From NCBI GenBank assembly GCA_020635035.1, contig JACKAO010000002.1:186001-250000 (forward strand): 64,000 bases of DNA, given 5' to 3'. Under the pieces are notes generated by a model. The model ran no database searches. It was not told where the DNA came from and worked only from the letters and a program-made list of their open reading frames with translations. Position 1 is the stretch's first letter; each line of letters begins with the position of its first letter. Position numbers and translations under genes: made by a program. Origin of the DNA: Calditrichia bacterium. Its GTDB lineage: Bacteria > Calditrichota > Calditrichia > Calditrichales > J004. Positions 9,399 to 17,468 of this stretch are shown here, in pieces.

Positions 9399-10010
9399 TT
9401 AAAGTAAAGATGGCTTTTGGGCGGTTACCAGGTAAAGATCTTTGCGCTCCACAGTTTTATTTAATAAGAAAGAATGGGCTTCAAGATGTTCAGCCATCTT
9501 TTCAGCTGAGATAATCCGGTCTTTTTTTACAGCATGCCCGGCCTGTCGATGCATTTCATTTAATTCCCTATGTCCCATTAAATGAAGAATTACAAGATAA
9601 CCGGCAGGTTTTAATATTCTGAAAATTTCTTTCATTACAGTCTGTTTATTATAAAAATGCGGAAAAACCTGGAAGCAGACGACACTATTAAAGCTTTCAG
9701 GCTTTAGGGGCAGATAATGCCCGTCCGACTGCGTGTACTTTACACCATTTACAGGATGTATTTTTTGAGCTTGTTTAAGCATATCTGCCGAAATATCCAG
9801 TTCAAGAATAAATGAATTATGATTAAAGTGTGAATAAAATTCAGGAAGTAATATACCTGTTCCACTTCCCATATCTAACACTGGTGATTTTAAAAAAGAT
9901 AATTCATTATTAAAGATTGTATTAATACGCATCAATTTTTGTGCATCATACATTTCTTCCCATTGGGGAGCAAGCTCATCAAAAAACGTTTTTTTTTCGC
10001 TGTAATTCAT
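9399..10010 (-). CDS. Class I SAM-dependent methyltransferase linked to metal uptake
   Basis: A 203-residue protein with the Rossmann-type SAM-binding motif I VLDMGSGTGILLPEF near residue 45, an acidic strand end (LELDIS), and FRILKPAGYLVILHL. A histidine-rich block follows at residues 143-154, with the order His-x3-His-Arg-Glu-Leu-Asn-x2-His, then a Gly-x-Ala-Val-x2-Asp run. Its ATG overlaps the stop of the ECF S-component gene by four bases (ATGA type), so translation is probably coupled and the product should act with the transporter. I infer modification of the imported compound or of a metal carrier; the acceptor cannot be read from sequence. It is the last gene of the nikR operon. Confidence 0.85.
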   Translation of the reverse strand: MNYSEKKTFFDELAPQWEEMYDAQKLMRINTIFNNELSFLKSPVLDMGSGTGILLPEFYSHFNHNSFILELDISADMLKQAQKIHPVNGVKYTQSDGHYLPLKPESFNSVVCFQVFPHFYNKQTVMKEIFRILKPAGYLVILHLMGHRELNEMHRQAGHAVKKDRIISAEKMAEHLEAHSFLLNKTVERKDLYLVTAQKPSLL

Positions 10011-10540
10011 TTTTCTAAACCGGGATTAAGATACTGGGGAAATTTCTTTTCTATAAAAACCAGAGCTGCGGGTAAAACAATTAACTGTAAAATGATTCCG
10101 GGGATTCCGCTAATTACAAGCGAGAATGACGCAAACATCTGTGGTAATCCAAATACTGGTGCTAAAAAATATGCAACAATAAACAGAAAAAACCTGTCGG
10201 CAACAATAGCTGATATTAATGCAGCCCACTTGTTTTTTTGCAAATGGACATGCAGCAACGAAAGGATTGATGAAATCAACATTAATTCTGTCATCATTAC
10301 AGGTAAAACAGGCGGTGTTATTGGTGGCATTCCGGTAATAGTAAAAGATGCCAGGGGTGTAACAACAGCAAGGACAAGGGCGAATCGCCAGCGTAGTAAC
10401 AAGCCACCCAGCATAACCGGCAAAAACATAGGCATAAAGACGGCTCCAAGTCCAAGCAGGTGAAAAAACTGTGGTAAAATAATCCCACTTACAGCCAGTA
10501 GTGCCGTTAATGGTATTTGTCTGATTTCGGATTCTTTCAT
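10007..10540 (-). CDS. ECF transporter S component (substrate-binding membrane subunit), not CbiM/NikM type
   Basis: A 177-residue, very hydrophobic protein with about five or six membrane segments. It has the phrases FMPMFLPVMLGGLLL, GMPPITPPVLPVMMTELMLI and IVADRFFLFIVAYF, which fit the general S-component family of energy-coupling factor transporters. It lacks the N-terminal His-containing MHIxEG segment that binds metal in CbiM and NikM. The genes for the ECF transmembrane subunit and ATPase, and NikR, lie upstream in the same operon, so it should complete that importer. The substrate is inferred to be a nickel- or cobalt-related compound from the NikR context. It overlaps the methyltransferase gene by four bases. 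Confidence 0.75.
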   Translation of the reverse strand: MKESEIRQIPLTALLAVSGIILPQFFHLLGLGAVFMPMFLPVMLGGLLLRWRFALVLAVVTPLASFTITGMPPITPPVLPVMMTELMLISSILSLLHVHLQKNKWAALISAIVADRFFLFIVAYFLAPVFGLPQMFASFSLVISGIPGIILQLIVLPAALVFIEKKFPQYLNPGLEK

Positions 10541-10546
10541 AATACT

Positions 10547-12391
10547 TTACAAGCTTATTTTAATACCACTACGCCAGTTAAAACCGGGGGCTTCATAGTC
10601 AGTCAATACCAGGTAATGCCTGTCCAGCAGGTTATTAAGCTTTGCGTAAATTTCATAATCCATTATTCTGTATGATGCTGCAATATTAACGATGTTATAG
10701 TCAGGTAATTTTGCCAGAGAATGGTTAGCTGCATACAAATCCTGCACATATTTCCCATGAAGAATCAGATTGAAATCATGGTAGTTCCAGAATGTCATAT
10801 ATTTTATCTGGTGCTTGGGATTGTACAAGGTCAGATCATCGGGATCGAGATAGCTATATGCCAAGCTTACTCCAAGTTCCCGGGTTAAATGTTGTTTAAT
10901 TTGAGCTTCCATTCCCCATTGATCAGCTTTACCTGAATTCCTGAAAGTTTCGGGTGGTGGTGGCGGCATATTGGGTACTGCCTGTATAAGATTACTGGCG
11001 TGGTTGCTGAACAGACTTAAACGCACGGAATTCTGTTTTTGCCAGCTATACATTCCGCCAAATTCATAGCTGTTAATTTTTTGTGCTTTTAGATCTTCAT
11101 TTGCTGAAGGGAATAAATATAACTCCATCAAAGTAGGACTACGGAAACCGGATTGATAATTGGCAAACATTTGCACTGCAGGGAGCACATTAAACGTAAG
11201 ACCGAGTGTAGGTGTAATATTTGTTAAAGGGAGTGTATTGTATTGATAACGGAGACCACCTTTAAGACTGATTGTTTTAACAGGATTATAAAACCCTACA
11301 AGATACAACCCAAAACTTGTCAGGCTATGGTCATCTTCATTAACAATCGGGTTTCCATTCGGCATTTTTGCAAAAGCATTCTCTGCCCGTCCATTGTATA
11401 GGATAATGTCACTTCCGGCAGCTAGACTCAGCTGCTCACTAAAAAGATAATTCTGATAACTGGAAAATCCAAGTGTCCTGTCATCTGACTTAAATCCGTC
11501 AAAAAACTCATGATGTCCAAAATTAGCATAAACCTGGGTTGATCCGTTCAGCCATGAAGATGTATTACGGACAATCAATTCCCCTGTACCCCTTTTAATA
11601 TCACCGTAAATTCCCAGGTTTAAATTATCAATATCTCCGCGACTGGGATCATCAAATTTATAAGGGACATAACGGCCCTGAACAGAAACAGACCATGTGT
11701 TATTCAGGATATATTGCCAACCGCCCTGGAAATGCAGTGATTCAAAGGATGTTTTATCGATATGCCCGTCGGATTTTTTTCGATTTATTGTGAAGAATAA
11801 ACCATGTTTACCAAAATTACGAGCCACATTCATGCTTAAATTGTAAGTCCCATACGAGCCACCTTCTGCTTTAAGTTTAACAGTATGATCAAAATCCGGT
11901 CCGCTGACCAGGTTAATCACTCCGCCAAAAGCACTATTCCCAAAGACGGTAGAAGCCGGTCCTGCCAAGATCTCAACCTGCCGGATGTCATCCATTCCAT
12001 AAACATCAGGCAACGGATGGCCAAAAATGCTCATAAAATCAGGATGCCCGTTCAACAAAACTAAAACTCCAGTATTTGGTTTCCCTCCCTGCCCGCGCAA
12101 ATTAAGCAGTCCTGCTCCTGCCGTACCAACACCATAACCCATGCTGTTTTTACTCAGTATAAAGGCGGACGGATATTCTATATCAACCAGTTCCATTGCG
12201 GAATGTCCGGCCAGTGCTTCAATTTGTTCTTTTGGTATTACTAGATAATTGTTGGTTAAGTTTTTGGGAGACACCTGATATCGGTTTGCCACAACAACAA
12301 TCGAATCTTGCATCTGGTAAACTTTAAGAGAATCAAGCTGCCCGGCATACATTGTTACACAAGAAAGAAAAATTGAAATAACTATTCGCAT
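10547..12391 (-). CDS. TonB-dependent outer-membrane receptor for metal complex (BtuB-like)
   Basis: A 614-residue outer-membrane receptor. It has an N-terminal signal peptide of about 17 residues, a TonB-box-like stretch (DSIVVVANR) near residue 30, a plug domain (LLNLRGQGGKPNTGVLVLLNG, VEILAGPASTVFGNSAFGGVINL), and a barrel of about 450 residues ending in a short aromatic/hydrophobic strand (WRSGIKISL). It would bring a metal or metal chelate into the periplasm using TonB energy. The gene lies 21 bases after cbiO and 6 bases before the S component, which places it in the nikR operon. Likely cargo is a nickel or cobalt chelate; cobalamin is an alternative because BtuB is the nearest well-known relative in shape. 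Confidence 0.88.
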   Translation of the reverse strand: MRIVISIFLSCVTMYAGQLDSLKVYQMQDSIVVVANRYQVSPKNLTNNYLVIPKEQIEALAGHSAMELVDIEYPSAFILSKNSMGYGVGTAGAGLLNLRGQGGKPNTGVLVLLNGHPDFMSIFGHPLPDVYGMDDIRQVEILAGPASTVFGNSAFGGVINLVSGPDFDHTVKLKAEGGSYGTYNLSMNVARNFGKHGLFFTINRKKSDGHIDKTSFESLHFQGGWQYILNNTWSVSVQGRYVPYKFDDPSRGDIDNLNLGIYGDIKRGTGELIVRNTSSWLNGSTQVYANFGHHEFFDGFKSDDRTLGFSSYQNYLFSEQLSLAAGSDIILYNGRAENAFAKMPNGNPIVNEDDHSLTSFGLYLVGFYNPVKTISLKGGLRYQYNTLPLTNITPTLGLTFNVLPAVQMFANYQSGFRSPTLMELYLFPSANEDLKAQKINSYEFGGMYSWQKQNSVRLSLFSNHASNLIQAVPNMPPPPPETFRNSGKADQWGMEAQIKQHLTRELGVSLAYSYLDPDDLTLYNPKHQIKYMTFWNYHDFNLILHGKYVQDLYAANHSLAKLPDYNIVNIAASYRIMDYEIYAKLNNLLDRHYLVLTDYEAPGFNWRSGIKISL

Positions 12392-12412
12392 ATAACCTCC
12401 GTAAAGAGTCCC

Positions 12413-13150
12413 TTATTGCCACTTTAAGGGTAATTCAAGATCATTTTCTTCAAGCAGTTTTTTGTCTTTTAATATTTTTTTGGTTTCACCTTCTGCCATC
12501 ACTTGTCCCTTATTAAAAAGGACAACTTTTTGACATGTTTCTGTTATCATGTCCATGTCATGCGTAGTTAACAAACAGGTTAGATTACTTCTATTTATCC
12601 ATTGAATGATTTTTCTGCGGTGAAGCGGATCAAGGTTGCTTGTTGGCTCGTCCATAGCAATAAGCCAGGGATTCATTGTTAAAATTGATGCAATTGCGGC
12701 CAGTTTGCGTTCCCCATAAGAAAGATGAAGCGATGAGCGCTTTTCATAACCCTGCAGACCAACATCCATTAGTGCTTTTGTAACCCGGGATTCTGTCTCG
12801 TCTTCTTTCATTCCAAGGTTTACAGGTCCAAACGCAAGATCATCAAAAATTGTTGGGCAAAATAATTGATCATCCGGATTTTGAAAAACAAGCCCTACAT
12901 GGGTTTTAATATTTCGCAGGTTTTTTTCTGAAAGCAGCGTTTCAAAAATCTTTATCTCTCCCTGCGGACGCTTAATCCCGTTAAGCAGCTGAAGGAAAGT
13001 GGATTTACCTGCACCATTAGGACCAATGATGGCTGCTTTTTCACCTGGCAGCAATCTGAAATTAATATTCTTTAATGCCTGCGTTCCATCAGGATAAACA
13101 TAACTAACATTGTTGCAATAAACTGCTGTTTTATGATTCTCAGAAAACAT
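12413..13150 (-). CDS. cbiO: ECF/cobalt-nickel type ABC transporter ATP-binding protein
   Basis: The ATPase of an energy-coupling factor importer (245 residues from the chosen start). Walker A GPNGAGKST, Q-loop FQNPDDQLF, signature LSYGERK, Walker B LIAMDEPTSNLDP and the switch His in LTTHDMD are all present and intact. FQNPDDQLF with Asp-Asp is characteristic of CbiO/NikO/EcfA. I chose ATG at 13150 because the residues before it (from a TTG at 13165) lie inside the cbiQ gene; both starts leave the frame overlapping cbiQ by some bases. The gene belongs with cbiQ, the TonB receptor and the S component in one operon. The symbol could equally be nikO or ecfA. Confidence 0.93.
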   Translation of the reverse strand: MFSENHKTAVYCNNVSYVYPDGTQALKNINFRLLPGEKAAIIGPNGAGKSTFLQLLNGIKRPQGEIKIFETLLSEKNLRNIKTHVGLVFQNPDDQLFCPTIFDDLAFGPVNLGMKEDETESRVTKALMDVGLQGYEKRSSLHLSYGERKLAAIASILTMNPWLIAMDEPTSNLDPLHRRKIIQWINRSNLTCLLTTHDMDMITETCQKVVLFNKGQVMAEGETKKILKDKKLLEENDLELPLKWQ

Positions 13151-13877
13151 AAAAAAGAAATCCAAAATATGTTACAAAACCGACAGATAAAAAACTGTCC
13201 CGGATAGTCCATCGGATATTTTTACCATTGGGCATTTTTCCCGTAAAGCCTTTGCTAACCATAGCCAGGTAAGTGCGGTCACTGCGTTCAACAATCCGGG
13301 TCAGGTATACAATCACAATACCTGACAACATTTTTAAACGCTTGTGCTGGGGCAGATAATAGTAGCGGGATGAAAACGCAAGCTGCATTCTGCTCATCTC
13401 TGCTTTTAACAAGTAGAATAAACGATGCATATAGGTTAAAATCGAAATGATCCAGGAAGGAATTTTTAATATTTCCAAAGATTTTAAAAATCTGAATATT
13501 CCGGTTGCGCGGGTTACCAATAAACTTACAGAGTAGATCAGAATCATTTTTAGATTGATAACTAAAAAGTTATCAAGTCCGGAACGGTATATTTTAAATC
13601 CCAGGATTGATGCAATGATATTACCGGAATTCGTTATATCCGTAAACGGCATCAGAAAGGAAACAAAAAAGATCATCGGATAGATTGATAATACACGTTT
13701 AACAAGAAGTGCTGCTGGAAAGCTGCCGATATACACGTAAACAGCAAGGACCAACAGCAAACCAGTTAGAATACCATAATTAAAAGGACTATGTATTAGA
13801 ACAGAAATAACAAAAACCATTCCGAAGACGACATGTACCCTTGGATCAATTTTATATAAAGTATTTTTATTTTGCAT
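13140..13877 (-). CDS. cbiQ: ECF/cobalt-nickel transporter transmembrane (T) subunit
   Basis: A 245-residue membrane protein of the CbiQ/EcfT family, which couples the S component to the ATPase. Five or so membrane segments lie in residues 10-125 and at the C-terminus, separated by the cytoplasmic coupling region. The two short coupling motifs that are usually Ala-Arg-Gly-like appear as LAFSSRYY and LAMVSKGFTGK, with Lys-Gly where Arg-Gly is common. The start is ATG at 13877, one base after the nikR stop, so the pair is translationally linked. The downstream end overlaps the cbiO gene. Confidence 0.9.
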   Translation of the reverse strand: MQNKNTLYKIDPRVHVVFGMVFVISVLIHSPFNYGILTGLLLVLAVYVYIGSFPAALLVKRVLSIYPMIFFVSFLMPFTDITNSGNIIASILGFKIYRSGLDNFLVINLKMILIYSVSLLVTRATGIFRFLKSLEILKIPSWIISILTYMHRLFYLLKAEMSRMQLAFSSRYYYLPQHKRLKMLSGIVIVYLTRIVERSDRTYLAMVSKGFTGKMPNGKNIRWTIRDSFLSVGFVTYFGFLFYVF

Positions 13878-13878
13878 T

Positions 13879-14280
13879 TTACCCTTTTGATGTCAGGTAA
13901 AGTTTTCCGTCATTCACGCCCTTTGTTGCAATAATCTGATTGGACAATGCTGTTATTTTAGCAGCATTTCCTTTCAGTAAAATTACTTCAAGGCAATTAT
14001 CATGATCCAAATGCACATGTGTGGATGAAATAATCAAATCATGATGATCATGTTGAACAGCTGTAAGTTTATCAGACAACTCCCGTTTATGGTGATCATA
14101 AAGAATATGCAGAACACCTAAAATGTCTTCACCTTTAATGATTTCTTCAGAAATAAGGTCTTTACGTATTAGATCACGTATAGCTTCTGAGCGATTGGGA
14201 TAATTTTTATTACGGATATGTTCATCAAAACTTTCGATGAGATCCTGGGGCAGAGAAACACCAAAGCGAATTGTTTTCAT
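13879..14280 (-). CDS. nikR: Nickel-responsive transcriptional regulator NikR
   Basis: A 133-residue ribbon-helix-helix repressor. The N-terminal DNA-binding part begins KTIRFGVSLPQDLIESFD and includes NRSEAIRDLIR. The C-terminal ACT-like domain carries the nickel ligands: His88, His90 and Cys96 in the phrase THVHLDHDNCLEV, and His77 from the partner subunit, matching the four ligands known in Escherichia coli NikR (His87, His89, Cys95, His76). It heads the operon with the ECF transporter, TonB receptor and methyltransferase, and probably represses it when nickel is plentiful. A dyad fitting a NikR operator lies 9 bases upstream of its start, so autoregulation is likely. Confidence 0.95.
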   Translation of the reverse strand: MKTIRFGVSLPQDLIESFDEHIRNKNYPNRSEAIRDLIRKDLISEEIIKGEDILGVLHILYDHHKRELSDKLTAVQHDHHDLIISSTHVHLDHDNCLEVILLKGNAAKITALSNQIIATKGVNDGKLYLTSKG

Positions 14281-14288
14281 TATAACTC

Positions 14289-14317
14289 CGTGTTACTATT
14301 TTAATAAATATAACACG
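14289..14317 (-). promoter_or_regulatory. Candidate NikR operator upstream of nikR
   Basis: A perfect 7-base inverted repeat, CGTGTTA at 14289-14295 and TAACACG at 14311-14317, separated by 15 bases. Written another way it is GTGTTAC-N13-ATAACAC, which is one base from a GTGTTAC-N13/14-GTAACAC signal that I recall from comparative studies of NikR sites in other bacteria. It sits just before the nikR start codon, in the right place for autorepression. Confidence 0.6.
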
Positions 14318-14353
14318 ACCGATCTATGAATCAAGATAAATTTATCTGAATAA

Positions 14354-15358
14354 TCAAGGTTTAAGATAATTTTTAAAGCGCTGGGCTTGTGAAATTATCC
14401 AGGTCTTTAAAGAATGATAGTTACCTGTTTTGAAGGCTTTTTCTTCGGAGTAAAAATGAGAAATAATTTTTGATATTTCGTTGCTTCTAAGGTATCCGTA
14501 GATTTTGTGGGGATTGCGTTCTCCATTATTAAAATAGTCATTGTAAACAGCTATATCGAATGGTTTAACTTTACTTTTATTTGATCCATAATCATCTGCC
14601 AGAGTGTGATCCAAAGCCACTTTGTCATCTCTGTCGGAAATATTATACCAGTGATATTTTATATTTCCCGGTGTTTTCAATTTAGTAATATTTTTATTTA
14701 CATCTTTTAGCTCGCTAAATATCCTGCTGACTATCATCGGCAGACCAAGCGGTGAGCCCACTGTAACCAGAGTATTTATTTTTATTTCATCTATTAGCAA
14801 ATTTAAAACATCGTAAGCAACAATCGAACCCATTGAATGGGCAATCAACATGATATTGCAGTTTTTATTTCTATTGATAGCATCAATTAGCCTGGCCTGA
14901 ATTCGTTGTCTTGTGGATTTTTTGTCACTTATTTTTTCAAGCAATGGCTCTTTGTAATAAATCTCCAGATCCCGGAAATAGCGCTTAATAACTGTTTCTG
15001 TAAGCGGAACAAACTTTGGTGAAAAATCTTTGTTGAGAAAAACACGATCCAGTTGTCGTTCAAAAAAATTGAACATATGCGCTAAAAATGGATTGGGAGC
15101 AACAATTTGACGGCTTGAAACAGGTTGAAATTTATATGGCTCATCTAGAAATAAAGGATCGTTTTTATCTTTTAGCGATGCATCAAGGGGTTGTTTATAG
15201 ATTATATCAGCCCAGTAAACTAATTCAAAGTTAATCTTTTTAAGCGGGCTGTTAATGCGATTAAGACCTTCAATGATGGATTTTTTCCACCAGTTTTCCA
15301 GTACTTTTTTTGAAGGTTTGTTTCCAAGTCCATGGATTCCAATTATAAGCTGGTCCAT
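14354..15358 (-). CDS. Alpha/beta-hydrolase-like serine hydrolase
   Basis: A 334-residue protein without signal peptide, so cytoplasmic. It starts IIGIHGLGNKPSKK, an oxyanion-hole type strand-turn, and has a nucleophile elbow LIAHSMGSIVAYDVL with the catalytic serine at residue 175. Aspartates and His in the second half (ISDRDDKVALDHTLADDYG) could supply the rest of the triad. This fits lipase/esterase-like proteins that often carry HGLGNKP. Its start region overlaps the end of the diguanylate cyclase gene by 16 bases, so the two are coupled. Substrate unknown. Confidence 0.7.
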   Translation of the reverse strand: MDQLIIGIHGLGNKPSKKVLENWWKKSIIEGLNRINSPLKKINFELVYWADIIYKQPLDASLKDKNDPLFLDEPYKFQPVSSRQIVAPNPFLAHMFNFFERQLDRVFLNKDFSPKFVPLTETVIKRYFRDLEIYYKEPLLEKISDKKSTRQRIQARLIDAINRNKNCNIMLIAHSMGSIVAYDVLNLLIDEIKINTLVTVGSPLGLPMIVSRIFSELKDVNKNITKLKTPGNIKYHWYNISDRDDKVALDHTLADDYGSNKSKVKPFDIAVYNDYFNNGERNPHKIYGYLRSNEISKIISHFYSEEKAFKTGNYHSLKTWIISQAQRFKNYLKP

Positions 15359-16197
15359 TGATCAACAATTTTTTGTTTGATATTATTTTTACCGCTTTTC
15401 TTAACCGAATACATTAAATCATCAACTTCCTTTATCATCGCGCTTATAGAATAGCGACGACCTGCAAATGTAACAATACCAATACTAAAAGTAACTCCCC
15501 ATTTTTCCGCATGCATTGCCCGCAGCAATTCTTTTTGGATGCGCTGGAGCAGTTTAAGGGCTGAATCATTATGTGTTTCAGGAAGCAGAACCGCGAATTC
15601 ATCTCCACCCAACCTGGCAAGAGAATCAGTTTTTCTTATTAAAGATGAGATCGTTTTTGTAACGATGATCAGCAATTTATCACCTTTTTCATGGCCGTGC
15701 AGATCATTAACTTCCTTAAAATTATCAAGATCAAGGTAAACCAGGGTAAGAGCATGGTTGTATCGCAAGGCACGCTCATTTTCAATTTCTAGTATCTCAT
15801 AAAAAGCAAGGCGGTTCCAGGTATTTGTGAGAAAATCTTTACGTGCCAGTTGTTGTTCACGCTCGAGGGCATTTTTGAGTGATGTAATAAGTACCACAAC
15901 AAAAATAAAAAAGGAAAGTCGCAAAATACTGTTAATTAAAAGTATCAGTTGTGGTGTGTTTTCATGTATTACAATAAAATCTGCAATCAGCCAGACAATC
16001 GCGCTTAGAAATGCTATGGCAATACCTGTATTTTTATCTTTCCACCAGGCTGTAAATGAAATTGGGAGAAGATAAAAAATTGAAAGCGATACGACATAAC
16101 CCATATAGATTTCTATCAACCCAAGACTAAAGATGATAATAATGCTAAAAAAAACAACCTGAAAATATGTCGGGTCTAGGCTGAAAATTTTTTTCAT
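15343..16197 (-). CDS. Membrane-anchored diguanylate cyclase (GGDEF)
   Basis: A 284-residue protein that should make cyclic di-GMP. Residues 1 to about 110 form four or so membrane segments with a possible sensory role. The GGDEF domain fills the rest, with an intact GGDEF motif at residues 197-201 and the allosteric inhibitory site Arg-x-x-Asp at 188-191, exactly five residues before it, so product feedback is expected. No EAL domain follows. The downstream gene for a serine hydrolase overlaps it by 16 bases. Confidence 0.93.
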   Translation of the reverse strand: MKKIFSLDPTYFQVVFFSIIIIFSLGLIEIYMGYVVSLSIFYLLPISFTAWWKDKNTGIAIAFLSAIVWLIADFIVIHENTPQLILLINSILRLSFFIFVVVLITSLKNALEREQQLARKDFLTNTWNRLAFYEILEIENERALRYNHALTLVYLDLDNFKEVNDLHGHEKGDKLLIIVTKTISSLIRKTDSLARLGGDEFAVLLPETHNDSALKLLQRIQKELLRAMHAEKWGVTFSIGIVTFAGRRYSISAMIKEVDDLMYSVKKSGKNNIKQKIVDQWTSL

Positions 16198-16316
16198 AAG
16201 TTTGAAAGGTTTTTGTGAGTATGTTATAGTTTAGCAATTTTTGATTAAAAAACAATCGTCTTTTAGAAATAGATGATATTTTACAACCGACAGGTTTGAT
16301 TATCGAATTCGGATAA

Positions 16317-16357
16317 ATAAAAAAACCCGCACATGCCGGGAAGTGACGTACGGGTTT
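16317..16357 (-). terminator. Intrinsic terminator of the HEAT-like protein gene
   Basis: On the minus strand AAACCCG (16357-16351) pairs with CGGGTTT (16329-16323), around a loop of about 21 bases with some inner pairing, and the stem runs straight into a T-tract. It lies 23 bases after the stop of the gene at 16380. Confidence 0.75.
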
Positions 16358-16379
16358 GGGGCTGTTGGGGGGTGTTGCG

Positions 16380-16823
16380 TTATTTGAGCGCGATGCTCAA
16401 AAGTGTTTCATTCACTACATTTGCAATTTTCTGCTGATCGTTGTTATCGTAAGCAACCACAATTCGTTCGATCTTGTTTTTAATATCAGAATTATCTTCA
16501 AACCGGTATTGTCTTTTCAGAAAATCAATGGCCCAGTCGTTTTGCATTTTATAAAGCGTTATTAATGCCAGTTTTCGTACATTCTGATCATCATTATTTC
16601 GGAATTCTCGCATTACATCATAAACCCCTTTGCTGACATCTATTTTATCACTGTAGCGGATAATCATTTGCATGGCAGATAGCCTTACACCAAGATTTTC
16701 CGATTTAAGTGACTTTTCCAGGTTGTTGCTGAATAATGACCAATCGACTTTCTCATTAACATTGCTGAAGGCGAACGATGAAAGTGAAATTAAGAGAACT
16801 AATATGTATCCTAATTTTTTCAT
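16380..16823 (-). CDS. Exported HEAT-repeat-like protein
   Basis: A 147-residue protein with a signal peptide (about 20 residues ending Phe-Ala-Phe-Ser). The mature part is built from paired helices of about 30 residues with phrases such as VRLSAMQMIIRYSD, VRKLALITLYKMQ and IKNKIERIVVAYD, a pattern typical of HEAT-type repeats. It would act in the periplasm, probably in protein-protein contact. It is followed by a good intrinsic terminator and stands alone, with the divergent acetyltransferase gene 165 bases away on the other side. Function unknown. Confidence 0.7.
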   Translation of the reverse strand: MKKLGYILVLLISLSSFAFSNVNEKVDWSLFSNNLEKSLKSENLGVRLSAMQMIIRYSDKIDVSKGVYDVMREFRNNDDQNVRKLALITLYKMQNDWAIDFLKRQYRFEDNSDIKNKIERIVVAYDNNDQQKIANVVNETLLSIALK

Positions 16824-16988
16824 TATATACTCCTTGCACTTTCGTGCTTTAAATTGATGTGTTTTTCTTTTGGTTATTATTACGGGGATGGAAATATGAT
16901 GTTACATTTTTTTTAAAATTTTTTTGACTTTTATATTTTTAGTATTTTGGGGCATGAATAAAATCAAACATCTATAACGGAGATCGTC

Positions 16989-17468
16989 TTGGCATTTACA
17001 ATTCGCAAAGCAACACAACCTGATGCAGCCTTAATTCTTGATTTTATTAGACTTCTGGCTGTATATGAAAAGCTGGAACACGAAGTTTCGGCAACAATAG
17101 ATAATATCGAAAAGACTCTCTTTATCAAGCCTCCTGCTGCAGAAGTTTTTTTAGCTTTTGAAGATGAAATTGCTGTTGGTTTTGCTTTATTCTTTCAAAA
17201 TTACTCTACTTTTTTGGGAAAACCGGGCATCTATCTTGAAGATTTATATGTTAAAGAAGAGTATCGTGGAAAAGGTTACGGCAAAAAACTATTAGAATTT
17301 ATTGCAGGTGTAGCCGTTGAGCGGGGATGCGGAAGATTTGAATGGTCTGTGCTGGATTGGAATAAACCGGCTATTGATTTTTACAAAAACCTGGGTGCTG
17401 TGGCCATGGATGGCTGGACTGTTTATCGGGTAACAGGAGATTCTCTTGCAAAACTCGGCCGAAAGTAA
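16989..17468 (+). CDS. GNAT-family N-acetyltransferase, diamine/spermidine acetyltransferase-like
   Basis: A 159-residue cytoplasmic acetyltransferase. It has IRKATQPDAALILDFIRLLA at the start, the acetyl-CoA-binding motif LYVKEEYRGKGYGKKLL in the middle and NKPAIDFYKNLGA near the end, in the layout of the SAT1/SAT2 group that acetylates polyamines or thialysine. The start is TTG at 16989, with CGGAG six or so bases before; no ATG in frame is near. The next gene starts inside its last codons, so the pair is co-translated. The exact acceptor amine is not readable. Confidence 0.88.
   Translation: MAFTIRKATQPDAALILDFIRLLAVYEKLEHEVSATIDNIEKTLFIKPPAAEVFLAFEDEIAVGFALFFQNYSTFLGKPGIYLEDLYVKEEYRGKGYGKKLLEFIAGVAVERGCGRFEWSVLDWNKPAIDFYKNLGAVAMDGWTVYRVTGDSLAKLGRK

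Noticed and set aside
9939..10463. 174-codon open frame on the plus strand
   Set aside because: Antisense to the ECF S-component and methyltransferase genes; the minus-strand frames show recognisable families.
16951..16961. GGCATGAATAA, the same 11 bases as in the sigma-54 candidate at 37882
   Set aside because: The -12 GC is missing at the required spacing (AT instead), so it does not fit a sigma-54 promoter.
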